Assembly (NCBI GenBank): GCA_020881915.1
Contig: JAJFPB010000010.1
Span: forward strand, 1,674,001-1,738,000
DNA length: 64,000 nt
DNA from: Paramyrothecium sp. XJ0827
Lineage: Eukaryota > Ascomycota > Sordariomycetes > Hypocreales > Stachybotryaceae
Reading direction: 5' to 3'
The position numbers and the translations under genes were made by a program. The first letter of the stretch is position 1, and every line of letters begins with the position of its first letter. This document shows, piece by piece, positions 1 through 10,434 of the stretch. The notes beneath the pieces were generated by a model, which saw only the letters and a list, made by a program, of their open reading frames with translations, was not told the DNA's origin and searched no databases.

Positions 1-111
1 ATCGCAGAGGACCCCTCGAGGATGACGGGAAGGAAAAAGAAAGGACATGGATTTAAATTTTGCTCCAAGGGAGAGACATTACGGGGCGGGCATGGCGGAC
101 ATGGCAGGCAA

Positions 112-140
112 GTCAGGGTCAGGTCAGGTCAGGTTCAGGT
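112..140 (+). repeat. GTCAG pentamer repeat
   Basis: Imperfect tandem GTCAG/GGTCA pentamers. The same pentamer occurs in opposite orientation at 881-896 and in three perfect copies at 21131-21145, each time in an upstream region. Confidence 0.6.
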
Positions 141-1044
141 AAGCAAGGCGGCCAAGGTAGATCGGACGGAGGACGGACAAAAAGAGGTTGGTTGAGGTTG
201 CAGTTCGTGAGAAGCCAATTCGATGGAGAATCCGACATCGCCCACGCTCCATTCTGCGATATACCTCAGCGCCGCAGTACCTTTCCACGCAGCAAGGTGT
301 CCGGCCCAAAATACGGCCAGGTACCTCGCCGTTACCTTTTGGGTTCTCGTAAAGACAATAAAAAAAAAGGTCAACACACTAAAAGTTCGAGTCGCCAACT
401 CGGCCCAAGGATACTTTTGGGTGCACTGTAACTTAGGTCGGCGAGGTAAGGTACCTTTTTTTTCCCCTTGGCTTTTCCCCAAGCGCGCAATACTCGAGGT
501 GGAAGTACACGGGCATAACACCTCCTTAGCGCTGTTGTGCTTCCCTCTTGTCCCGTGTCGTCAAACCCTTCACCCCAGCCTCGAGGGGAAAAAAAAAAAA
601 AAAAACCCAGGGCCGGGCCTGGCAGTCCCTCTCATATCGACCGAAAGGGCCAGTAACGAGAAAAAGAAAGGGAGAAAAAGGCCGCCGCTTCAAGGATCTG
701 GTCGGATCACTTTTGGACGGGCGGAGTACCTCTAATCTAAACCTTAGAAGGGTTCGAACGTACCTGCTCCGTACCCTTGTCGCCCGTCCACCTCTTTCCT
801 CAACCCTGCTGGTGTTCCCTGCACCTGCCGACCCTGTCCAGTCCAGTCCACCTACCACTCACTCACTCTCTCACTACCTTACCTGACCTGACCTGCCTCC
901 TCCTCACCACCAAAAACAAAACCTTCCCCAGGCCGAGCTCGTCTCCTCGACCTTCCCTCCTCTTGTCTCTACGCCTCCACCGACCTCCTCCTTTCTCTCT
1001 CCTTCTCTCGTTTTCGTGGCAAGTCCTGCAAGGCGAGGAAGAAG

Positions 1045-1222
1045 GTAAGTTAAGTTGTTGAGAAAACCCTACTTACAACATGCCCTGACACCCCCGTCGT
1101 CGTCTCTTCTTTCCCCCCATTGCTCCCCATCGTTTGCGTCGCGCAACTTCGCCATTCACCCCATCGCCGCCGCCCCCATCCTCTCCACAAACTTCCACGC
1201 AGCTAATCGCTTTGCATTGCAG
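1045..1222 (+). other. Probable 5'-UTR intron of stuA
   Basis: A consensus donor GTAAGT at 1045 and an acceptor TTGCAG ending at 1222, with a branch-like GCTAAT about 18 bases before the acceptor, define a 178-bp intron in the leader. Removing it deletes the ATG near 1080. Leader introns are common in fungal developmental regulators. This one is inferred from splice signals only. Confidence 0.6.
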
Positions 1223-1275
1223 TAGCGGGAGCTGCCAGATAGCGACGACTTCAAAACGCCCACGGCTGCCTCTGC

Positions 1276-1305
1276 ATGCAAGTCCTCGTCCTGAACTTCA
1301 GTTAG
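1276..1305 (+). promoter_or_regulatory. stuA leader uORF 1 (9 codons)
   Basis: ATG at 1276 followed by eight sense codons and TAG. If the 1045-1222 intron is removed, this is the first AUG of the inferred stuA mRNA. A small leader ORF that affects translation has been described for Aspergillus nidulans stuA; equivalence is inference. Confidence 0.5.
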
Positions 1306-1533
1306 CAAGACGTCCCCCGGCTTCTTGTTCCCCGTCTTGTCCCATTAAGGCATCTGGCAACCGCCCTGTTCATCACAGACAGCGCCAATTCCACCTCGTT
1401 GGACGTCTGCATTGACGACCGGCCAAACTCCTTCCCAACGGAGAACTTCAACTGACTTTGGGGCAAACTCTCGTATTTCCCACCAGTTCTTGATTCGAGC
1501 TGCTTGTCGCGTGTTACGACTGAGACGACTTTG

Positions 1534-1551
1534 ATGCCCTGTCACGATTAG
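1534..1551 (+). promoter_or_regulatory. stuA leader uORF 2 (5 codons)
   Basis: ATG at 1534 encodes a five-residue peptide ending in TAG. No other ATG lies between this uORF and the in-frame stuA ATG at 1944, so reinitiation could supply the main start. Confidence 0.45.
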
Positions 1552-1943
1552 CACGCTTCTTGATTCTCCAGAACAGCCGGCACACAAAACTCTCGCGCCT
1601 GCCACTTGTCACCTGCTTCCGTCTCGTCAGCAACTTTCGTCTGTTCGTCTTTTGCACCGGAGTCGACCATTGTGGCTGCCCAATTGATCAACAGCACCCC
1701 TCCGTACCCAATCTACCTTCCGACAGGGCCCATCCCACGTTGCGCGCGACCTCAAACAGGAAGCCAATTGTTTCCGTCTGAAGTCCTTCGGCCACAAGAC
1801 GCTGGCTTCATAAACCCACCCAAGCACCCCATCTAACAACCGGAAAGCTGGATTTACCATCCATATCCGCAGTGCAGACCCGGGGATACGCCGCCCTGAA
1901 CGATTCCCAACCTCACACTGCTCCGCACTCGCACTCGGTGTAT

Positions 1944-4190
1944 ATGAGTAACGACAGACTACCGTCTCTCCCTCTACCACCCCCGGGTCACGCCTATTCC
2001 TCGGGCACCTCTTCGCCCCGCGTCAGTTCCATCGCGTCGTCCAACGGTTCACATTTTGGCTCGATATCCTCTTTCACATCAGCAGCCTCGTCCAACGGGC
2101 CCAAGACGCCATCCCCAACGCTCCCCTTGAACGCTGTCACGGGTCCGCCCACAACCATCGCCAGCTACGACGCCATGAATCAAGGAGGTGCAGACATGTA
2201 TTACCCCCACAGCATATCTGCGGGCCAACAGCAGCCACCACAGACCGTGACATCGTCCGGGCTCGCGCCGTACTCGAGCCACCAGCCTCCGCTCCTGCAA
2301 CCTGGGCCTGGCCAATACCCTGGCCAGAACCCTTACGGCCAGTATGGATACTCCAATGGCCTGACTTCACCATCTGCCGCACCTCCCAATCACATGAGCG
2401 CGTCGAATGTTCTACCCTTGCCTGGCGTAGCTGGTCAAAACGGCATGCAGCCTCAGTTTACCGGCTATGACACCACCGGCCAGCAACCGCCCCCGGGTAT
2501 GAAGCCCCGCGTGACGGCAACTCTGTGGGAGGACGAGGGCAGCTTATGCTTCCAGGTGGAGGCGAGGGGTATCTGTGTGGCCCGTCGTGAAGGTATGGTC
2601 ATCTGAAGATCTTCGACCTGCAAACATGTCAGTAGCTAATTCTCGACTTTTAGACAACCACATGATAAACGGCACCAAACTTCTGAACGTTGCGGGCATG
2701 ACACGAGGTCGCCGGGACGGCATCCTGAAGAGCGAGAAGGTCCGTCACGTGGTTAAGATTGGCCCTATGCATCTGAAGGGTGTCTGGTATGTTGGACCCG
2801 ATCTCTGAGACACAAACCCGTCATGGTACTAAGACATCGCAGGATTCCTTATGACCGAGCGTTGGACTTTGCCAACAAGGAGAAGATTACGGAGCTGCTG
2901 TATCCCCTTTTCGTTCATAACATCGGGGCTCTTCTTTACCACCCAACTAATCAGAACCGAACCAACCAAGTCATGGCCGCGGCCGAGCGTAGGAAACAAG
3001 AGCAAGGCCAACTTCGCAATCCCCACCCGCCCGGACTGCCTTCAATACAGCAGCACGCGCATTCTATGGCGCTTCCTGGACCCCAGCCGCCTCTCCCCTC
3101 GCACAACAGCATGGGAAGGCCCTCTCTAGATCGCGCCCATACGTTCCCTACACCACCGACTAGTGCGTCCAGTGTTATGGGTAACATGGGCCCCTCAGAG
3201 TCTTTCAACTGGCAGCCGCAAGGCATGAGTGGTGGTCAGGGTAATGGCCCCATGACTGTTGATACGGGCTTGAGCAATGCACGCTCCATGCCCACTACCC
3301 CAGCCACAACCCCTCCTGGGTCGTCCATACAGAACATGCAGACGTACCAGCCTGGTGCGCCGCAGAGCTACGATGCTTCTCGCCAGCTGTACAATGCACC
3401 GTCCTCGCAGCAATCTCCCTACCAGACTTCAAGCAACTCAGGACAGGACCGCATGTATGGCCAGTCCGGCATGTATTCAAAGGAGATGGCCCCCCCGACG
3501 AACCGCCCCTCTATCTCGGGACCAGCGGGAGAGCAACATGAGACAAAGCCGCCGAACGGCATTCTGACTTCGGACCAGTCAACCCAAGGTCACCACGGAG
3601 AGGAAGAGGCGGAACATGAGCACGAGACCGAGTACACGCATGACAGCGGTGCTTATGATGCTGGCCGGGCCCCTTACAACTACACCGCGCCAGGAGTTGG
3701 CGCCTTGACAGGCGATAACAACATGCCCCCCGAGATGACCGGATCCCCTAATCATCCGGCTCCTTCGGGGCGAGCAACACCCAGGACTGCCGCCCCCCCG
3801 CAGCCTTACTACTCGCAGCACACCGGCTACAACACCCCGCCGCGTGTACAGCAAACGTCGAGCAGCCTGTACAATGTCATGACCAACGATCGTGGATCAG
3901 TCAATGGCACGACAGGCAACGAAGTGTACGCACCACCTGCTGATATGGCAAGCTCCTTGCCTAATGGCTACTCGACACAAAGTTCTCTTATGAACGGGCC
4001 TTCGGGAGGCTTGAAGCGAGGCCGTGACGAAGAGGACGATCTTCCACGGGGAGCGAATGACGGTCCTGGCAGCATGGGCAATCTGGACCTTAAGCGACGA
4101 AAGACGCTCATAGATGGTTCGGTACCTACTTCTCCTTACGATAACATGAGCCGCCCGGCTTCAGCAGTTGGAGCTCCCCGGAGGCGGTAG
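1944..4190 (+). CDS. stuA: APSES transcription factor StuA/Asm-1
   Basis: Three exons: 1944-2592, 2654-2786, 2843-4190; introns of 61 and 56 bp; 709 residues. The APSES bHLH-like DNA-binding domain spans about residues 186-297, starting at [14 protein letters not shown] and running through [20 protein letters not shown] to the [12 protein letters not shown] end; both introns fall inside it. The rest is low-complexity, rich in Q, P, S, G and N. Basic clusters LKRGR (about 651) and LKRRK (about 677) look like nuclear signals. In this family the protein controls conidiophore, spore and sexual development from the nucleus. The start at 1944 is the first in-frame ATG after the uORFs, and the added sequence has coding-like third positions. 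The start usual for the family corresponds to the ATG at 2175 (MNQGG), giving 632 residues, closer to the usual length of about 620-650. Either or both may be used. Confidence 0.95.
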
Positions 4191-6702
4191 GCTAGCCGTT
4201 GAGGCAAACCAGCCTGAGCCAACACATGCTTCAATGTTGAGCCGCGAAAAAGATACTTTGTCGGAGAGTTACAAAGGTCCCAGAATAGTGATGAGCAACG
4301 CCGTCACAAATAATCTCCTGCTTCCGACCACAGACACCATGTGATGGTGCCACGACATTCATTTCGACTTACATCGATTTTTCCTTGTTCCGCCTGTTTG
4401 TATTCGTCAATGACTCATCGATAAACCTGCGCACGATGCGATGGTGACGAGCTACGACTACGGCTTCCATGTTACTTAGGCATTCATTGTCATGAACGTA
4501 CATGGCTGATGAGGTCACGTTTTGCATGACGGTGTTTAATTCGTTATCCGGAAACAGCACCGACTGCGATCTGATTTACCCTTTCTTTTCTTTTTGATTG
4601 TTTTATTCATTGACCGTTCCGAGAAACGAAACGAGTACATGGAGACAGCACACGGCCTGTAACGATCCTCAGGCGGGAGAAAGACGAAGCTACGGGAACG
4701 CGCCCGTATGGCACGGCTTGTTCATCTCCCCTCGATACTACCTCCTGTCTATTGCGTAGTGTTGTAGTCTTCTTCTGGGAGGACTGCTCTTCTTTTTCTT
4801 GGAAATGAGAGACACATTGGGATATTGTGTCCTGATGAATGACTTTATGACTTGCGTTTTCTTTCCTACTCTAGTTTTTTATTTTTATTTTAAAAGCGCC
4901 AAAGATGGTGTACTGGATGTGTTGCTTTACTAGGTAACGATTCATGAGGAGCAATAAAAAGTGATTGTGGATGCCCACTTGACTTGGCACTGCGTTTGAT
5001 GAGGAAATGGGTGGTGACTGAGTTCAATGCGACAGATATGCCGGCCATGCATGTCTGAAATATCTTTTCCCATGGCAGGATCGTGACGGAGAAGCATGTA
5101 TATGCCAGCAACCAAAAGATTTATTTTTGCAGCGCCGTGACGTGGTGGGCTGGTTAGGCTTTACAACAACGTGCATCGCGCATTGTCTGTTGGCGCGTTG
5201 GGAGCTCGGCTGCGGCCTAGTTTCTTGCAACTCACGGCGACTTCGAGAAAGACATGCAGGAGCTGAACTCAAACCTGCGTGGAAGAAAGCAGCGAACAGG
5301 CATGATTGCTGTCATATCTGGGACGCGGCGACTTACATGGTTTCGCCGCGCCACTGTAGTCAAATTTAGATTCAGGATCACCGACCGGTCTTAAGTGAGC
5401 CGAGTAGAAGTAGAGTTTGTCGTGTTACATAGAGCCGGGAGCCTGGGTCAGCGACGGTAGTCGGGCTGGAGGATTCCGTACATTCGAGGCCAGCTTTGCT
5501 ATCCCGGCTGCCACTGCCATGATGTCGACAGTATGGACTCGATGGTCCAAACGATGAACGAGCATGGGTCGATGCATGGCCGGATACTGGGAGCTGTGTT
5601 GGAGCTCCGTAGTCTGGACTACTCTTCAGCACTTGGACCAGGGGATCTACGTTTGCGACTCTTTCGGCCGGGGGCGTCTTTGGCCTCACGGAAATACAGT
5701 TCTCCAGGGGTCGTGGTGGGTTCCGGCAGCGGGACACTTAACTTATCCCATTACTTGCTTGGAGGTACTTACTTACGTTACCTTATGCAAAGTGGTTAGC
5801 AAAAACAAAGGAAAAAATAGCCACCATACAAGAGGAGACTGACCAGCAAACGCATGTCAATTTGTATGTTTATCTTAGTATATTACCCTTTTCAATTTCA
5901 AGTATAAATGAAGTGGAATAAAATGTTGAGAATAATTGACTTAGGTAGTTCTTACGTATAGAGTCATGTTAAAACAGTTAGGACTATTTTTAATCGTATC
6001 ATCTAACTTCTTGAAGTTTTGCTTTTCTACTAATGATCTTCATGACGGCTCGTTCCCCGGCGCCGAAGAACGGACTTGTTATGCATGAGACAAGCAGGGA
6101 TCAGAAACGGTCCACGGAGCAAGGTGCCCATTATCCAAAAGGCCGTGCTGCAGAGGGATGCATCCCGCGGGCCGGTAGCGGTGAGTCTGTGTCGACGTAC
6201 TGTTTGTCCCGTATTTCACCTTTCGGCGCCGTTGACTGAGTCAGGGAGTTTGTTGAGCGGAGATGGTGGGTTCAGATGCCTAGCTGGCTCTGATCCATCC
6301 GTGACTCCAGAAATTGGCGATGCGTGACCGAACAAGGTATTCAGGTGTCATGTCGTCAGATGCAGAGCTGGAGAAAACCAGCGCTCACAGTCCACAGTGG
6401 CTGAAGTCATCCCAGTGTCTCCAGGTAGCTCTTAACAGCACAGGGTTTGGTGGGGGTGCGGCGTCAAAACAGGTACGTACCCAACCTGGGCGGTAGCGGT
6501 GTCTGTTGCCCGGCCGACGCGAAACAACTTTATCCCTACCCAAACCAAGCCTCACCCAAACACTTTCAACCACCGTAGATACTTACGACGAGAAGCACCC
6601 GAACCATCGGTCGTTCAACGACAACTCCGAGTTCCTTCTATCTATGAGCGGTAGCTACGTTCTTCGATTCTCATTGCGATCATTGACAATTACTGCCACG
6701 CG
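4191..6702. other. Intergenic region between stuA and the Cut12-like gene
   Basis: About 2.5 kb without a convincing gene. It contains the stuA 3' UTR, an AT-rich island at roughly 5790-6040, and a TGACTGAGTCA near-palindrome at 6233-6243 that contains an AP-1/Gcn4-type half site. The last 200 bases are the leader of the downstream gene. Small ORFs here show no recognisable domain. Confidence 0.6.
5790..6040. other. AT-rich island
   Basis: About 250 bases clearly richer in A+T than their surroundings, with no ORF of note. It could be a fragment of a repeat-induced-mutation-decayed element or simple spacer. No terminal repeats were seen. Confidence 0.4.
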
Positions 6703-8775
6703 ATGTCCTCGCCGCTAGCGCCAATGACGGACACAGCACTCAATCTATCTACGCCGGCAACGGCAAAGCGTTACGAAAAGTACGAAGTGCGAGCCTACAC
6801 CACGACATCTAGGCACATGGAGGGTGACATGGATGGTTCATCCCCATTGGCCTCTAGTTTCAGGGGCATGGGCGCGGGCGACCAGGAGAACATCTCGCCG
6901 TCAAAATCTCGACACTCACGCGTCCTCTCCGGGGCAGAGCTATCTCCACTGAAGCTCCTGGCGGAGCCGCTCGACTCGAATCGCCATCAAACATTGGATG
7001 GTTCCGCTGTGCCGATGGCCCGTAGCCCGCGCAAAATGTCTCCCGAAAAGCGGTTCCCTGTTAAGGTCAGCAACCCAATGGAGACGCCCAGGCCAGCGAA
7101 GACGACGGAACGCACTGTAGATCTCGAGCATGCAGTCAAGGAGAATGAAGGCCTGAAGACAGCCATCGAGATATTTGAAGACGACCAAAGCCTTCTCGAC
7201 AATGGGGAGGCAGATGTCTCCACGGGCACTGTCCAGATCACAGCCTCTCCCACGCACGAGGATGAGGAGGCCGGCCCAGACGACACCATGATCAGCACAT
7301 TCAGCACCTTCTCAGCAGTCCCGAACATGTCCATGCTGACCAAGGTGGGCCAGGGTCGAGCCAGTCTTGCCCCAGCCGGCGGTCCGTCGCCTTCACGAAA
7401 TGCTCGGCCGGGTTCCCGTCAGGAGCAGGCAAACACAATGAACCTGCTGATGGACTTTACTGAGCAGCTGAGGCATCCACAGAAGTCGCCTTCGAAGCGG
7501 GGGAATCTCTCGCCTTCACGAACTACCCCGAACGTGGCAGCAACCCCCAGTCGCCAGTACACCAACCTCATCGATTTTGACATTCCACCGATGCCGACTC
7601 CACGTAGTGTTCCAACCATCACTCCACGGGAGCTTGAGTCCCTCAAGTCGAATTTCCTCTCCGAGATTAGCTCCCTCAAGGCTTCGCTGAGCGGCAAGGA
7701 GGCTGAGGTGCACTCTTTGAAGACCGCCGTTGGCGATGCCGAAAAGAGGGTTGGAGAGTCCTTGGAGCAGCTGCGAGAGGAACGTTCCACCAAGGAGCAA
7801 CTGGCTGCCGAGAAGGATGATTGGGAGAAGAGGGGACGCGAAATGGAGACTGTGCTACGCAAGATCAAGGAGGAGATTGTGCTCAGCCACAAGGAGCGGG
7901 AGCAGCTGGAGCAAAAGCTCGAGGAAAGCGAGAAGAGACGGGAAGCGGCCGAGATGATGCATCAGGAAGCAGAGAGTAAGATGGCGGGCATGCGTGCTGG
8001 CAAGGAGTCCGACAAGTCGTCACCCGAGAAGCCGTCCAACCGTGAAGTCGAGATCGCTGTTGAGCGAGTTGCTAGAGAGCTCCACGGCTTGTACAAGAGC
8101 AAACACGAGACCAAGGTAGCAGCTCTGAAGAAGTCGTACGAGGCTCGCTGGGAGAAGAAGATCCGCGAGCTCGAGGGTCGCATCGAGGAGCTGGGCGAGG
8201 ACAATGAGCGTCTACGCATCGGGCGAGACGCAACCATGACCAAGGTAGACCCAGGCAGCGCCGAGGCTGAGGAGCGCAAGGCCCAGGCCGTGCGAGACAG
8301 CGCCGCCATCAAGGAGCTTAATGCCGACATCCAGCGTCTAGAAGCTGTCGTATCGACGGTTCAGCGTGACAACGAAGACCTCCGGGGCATGCTGGAGAAG
8401 GAACGCGTTGAGAAGGGCGAGCTGGTGCAGCTGGCCGAGGAGATGATGAACATGCAGAGTTTCGTCGCGCCGTCGCAACAGCATCAACCACAGCCACAGC
8501 AACGACAGCTGCCTCAGCAGCAACAGCAGCAGGAACGAACCCAAGCTACACCGCGAGCGGCTCCAACGCCTCGTCCCTTGGCGGACGGCGTGAAGAGCAG
8601 CGGCATCGGCCGGCCCGGATCCGGGATCAGGGCTCCTCAATCGGGCCTGAGGGCGCCGCACGAAAGAACCAAGAGCGGTGGCGGCGGACTACCACGCCCT
8701 GGAGGCGTACCGAGGAGCGGCATCATGAGCTCGATTGAGAAGATGGGCAATTATAGGGGCCGAGCGGCGGAATAG
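6703..8775 (+). CDS. Cut12/SnaD-like spindle pole body coiled-coil protein
   Basis: Single exon, 690 residues, starting at the ATG at 6703 (second ATG seven codons later). The first 300 residues are Ser/Pro-rich and disordered with several SP/TP sites such as ENISPSKSRHSR. A long heptad-like coiled coil runs from about residue 310 to 585 and includes VERVARELHGLYKSKHE followed by KKSYEARWEKK, a signature I associate with the fungal Cut12/SnaD family (central coiled coil of S. pombe Cut12, A. nidulans SnaD). A glutamine-rich tract (residues about 589-613) and a basic Gly/Pro tail follow. The family sits at the spindle pole body and links it to mitotic activation. The coiled coil and disorder are seen directly; the family name is by recall of the motif, so a different microtubule-organising-centre coiled-coil protein is possible. 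Confidence 0.75.
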   Translation: MSSPLAPMTDTALNLSTPATAKRYEKYEVRAYTTTSRHMEGDMDGSSPLASSFRGMGAGDQENISPSKSRHSRVLSGAELSPLKLLAEPLDSNRHQTLDGSAVPMARSPRKMSPEKRFPVKVSNPMETPRPAKTTERTVDLEHAVKENEGLKTAIEIFEDDQSLLDNGEADVSTGTVQITASPTHEDEEAGPDDTMISTFSTFSAVPNMSMLTKVGQGRASLAPAGGPSPSRNARPGSRQEQANTMNLLMDFTEQLRHPQKSPSKRGNLSPSRTTPNVAATPSRQYTNLIDFDIPPMPTPRSVPTITPRELESLKSNFLSEISSLKASLSGKEAEVHSLKTAVGDAEKRVGESLEQLREERSTKEQLAAEKDDWEKRGREMETVLRKIKEEIVLSHKEREQLEQKLEESEKRREAAEMMHQEAESKMAGMRAGKESDKSSPEKPSNREVEIAVERVARELHGLYKSKHETKVAALKKSYEARWEKKIRELEGRIEELGEDNERLRIGRDATMTKVDPGSAEAEERKAQAVRDSAAIKELNADIQRLEAVVSTVQRDNEDLRGMLEKERVEKGELVQLAEEMMNMQSFVAPSQQHQPQPQQRQLPQQQQQQERTQATPRAAPTPRPLADGVKSSGIGRPGSGIRAPQSGLRAPHERTKSGGGGLPRPGGVPRSGIMSSIEKMGNYRGRAAE
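8467..8545 (+). repeat. CAG/CAA-rich polyglutamine tract
   Basis: Imperfect CAG/CAA repeats within the Cut12-like gene encode a Q/P-rich stretch after the coiled coil. Such tracts vary in length between strains. Confidence 0.6.
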
Positions 8776-9311
8776 ACGGCCCACCAACGGCCCCCGCGAA
8801 CTTTTCATGTTGTCCTTATGATATGGTTCGGTGGCGCGCCTTCTGACGATGAAATGGTCTAGTCTGGAGTTTGCAAACTGACGGCACACACCATTAGGGG
8901 TGGCGGCCAGGCTTGGCATATGAAATGACTTCTTACTGTATTTACGGCGGCGTTTGGGAGCTTCCAGGGCTTGTGACCTCGTTATCAACTGAGGATATTA
9001 TTTCTACATGCCGACCTTTGCTTTGCGTGGACGTGATCGTAACGTGCCCGCAAGTGGCCAATGTTTGACGTGTTAAAAGTGAAAAGCGTGACATTGCAAT
9101 TGGTTCGTATCGGTGTCTGCCGCAGTCGATTGCTGCGGCAAAGCTTCCTGTAAAACCAATTTGTCCATAATTTCATAGTCCTTAGGTTCGCCTTGTCATA
9201 AAACGGAGCGCCGTCCGTGGGGAACTCTACCGCGTGGCGCTCGAAACCCTCATAATCGAGAAACTTCTTCCCATATCGATATCTTCCTCCCCCTTTCCGG
9301 ATCAGCTTCTC
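8776..9311. other. Convergent 3' intergenic region
   Basis: Space between the tail-to-tail Cut12-like and amidohydrolase genes. It is expected to hold both 3' UTRs; nothing else is recognised. Confidence 0.5.
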
Positions 9312-10434
9312 CTACAGGCCAAACGCCTCCTTTGCCGTGCCGCCCCACAGCATGGCCCTTTCCTCGTCGGTCAAGCTCGCCATCCAGGACATCTTGTCGA
9401 CGACGTCGCGCCAGCGGGCCCAGGCGTCGCCGCCGCCGCCGATCTCGCAGACGGGCCAGTCGCTGCCGAACATGGTGCGCGAGGGGCCGAAGGTGGCAAG
9501 CACGACGCCGAGCCAGCTGAAGAGGGACTCGAAGATGTGCGAGGCAGGGACGCCCTCGGCGCGCAGCGAGTCGGGCATCTCGGAGAAGCCGCCGGACAGC
9601 TGCATGTACGTCCGGGGCGCCTTGCTCAGGGTGTACATGGCGGTCCGCCAGGCGTGGAAGGCCGGGTCGGACGAGGTGTTGTAGAGCGTGAGATCGGGCT
9701 TGCAGAGGTGATCTGAGTACTAGGTCAGCTGCATGAAACACGGCCAAGGGGGAGGAACTGTTGTGCTTGTTCAAGGACGTACTTATGACGAAGACTGTCT
9801 GCTCTGCCTCGGGCACGCCGTCATGCACGCGGTCCAGGAATTCGACGAGCTCGTCAAGATGCTTCTTTCCTCTGCGGTGGTGGTCAACACCAATCTCAAA
9901 GACGAAGCCCCGCCGGCCGAGGAGCTTGACGGCGTCGATGAAGTCCTGCTGCAGCAGGGTCCCGTCGGGCTTGTCCTGCACCAGGTAGCGGAAGCCCCTG
10001 ACCTTGGGCCACGCGTCGCCGGCCACCTCCTTCGCGCGGTCGAGGAACCTCTCCAGCACGGCAGGGCCCCTGGGGATCGGGGCCCAGGGGATGATGGCGA
10101 GGCACAGGCGGGCGTCCTCGGCGGCGAAGCCGTCGTTGGCGCCCTCGCGCGGCTGGCCCCGGGCGATGCGGCTCAGGAAGTCGAGCTCCCCCAGCGGATG
10201 CGTCCAGCCCGAGTCGTCGTCGAGGTGCGACTTGCGGTCGGCCTCGACGAGGATGGCGCCGAGAAGCGACGGCGCCGAGCGGGCGGCGGCCTTGTACTGC
10301 TCGACCGAGTACTGCCCTCGCAGCGGGCCGTCCGGCTTGCTCCAGGCGAGGGTGTCGAGGTCGGCTTCGGCGAAGAGGTGGATGTGGGAGTCGATGATGG
10401 GGAGGATGAGCTTGGGCTCCTGATCTGAAGCCAT
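9312..10434 (-). CDS. Amidohydrolase family 2 (TIM-barrel metal hydrolase)
   Basis: Two exons on the minus strand, 10434-9783 and 9712-9312, joined across a 70-bp intron (donor GTACGT, branch GCTGACC, acceptor CAG); 350 residues. The N-terminus carries the metal-binding HxH of the amidohydrolase superfamily (IIDSHIHLF, H17 and H19). A central EIGVDHH and a late FGSDWPV (Asp about 302) fit the remaining metal and catalytic positions. This pattern matches the PF04909/COG3618 group, which includes lactonases and decarboxylases acting on carboxylated or lactone substrates. The substrate cannot be told from sequence. No signal peptide is seen, so it is probably cytosolic. The gene is tail-to-tail with the Cut12-like gene, and its coding sequence is very GC-rich, as is the antisense strand. 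Confidence 0.9.

Larger units (their letters stand above)
1..1943 (+). promoter_or_regulatory. stuA promoter and long 5' leader
   Basis: No conserved coding region is visible before the stuA start. The tract holds GTCAG-type pentamer repeats (112-140 and, on the other strand, 881-896), a run of 17 A (589-605), an AGGTAAGGTACC motif near 443-457, and a strongly pyrimidine-rich stretch from about 780 to 1020 that looks like a transcription start region. From about 780 to 1044 there is no ATG. A probable 5'-UTR intron (1045-1222) and two short uORFs follow and are listed separately. The transcription start itself is inferred. Confidence 0.6.

Noticed and set aside
1872..1943. StuA extension beginning at 1872
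   Set aside because: The codon there is GTG, not ATG; the first in-frame ATG is 1944.
9733..10428. A 231-codon plus-strand ORF across the amidohydrolase gene
   Set aside because: It is the antisense shadow of a GC-rich exon; the minus strand carries the HxH and GSDW motifs and a clean splice junction.
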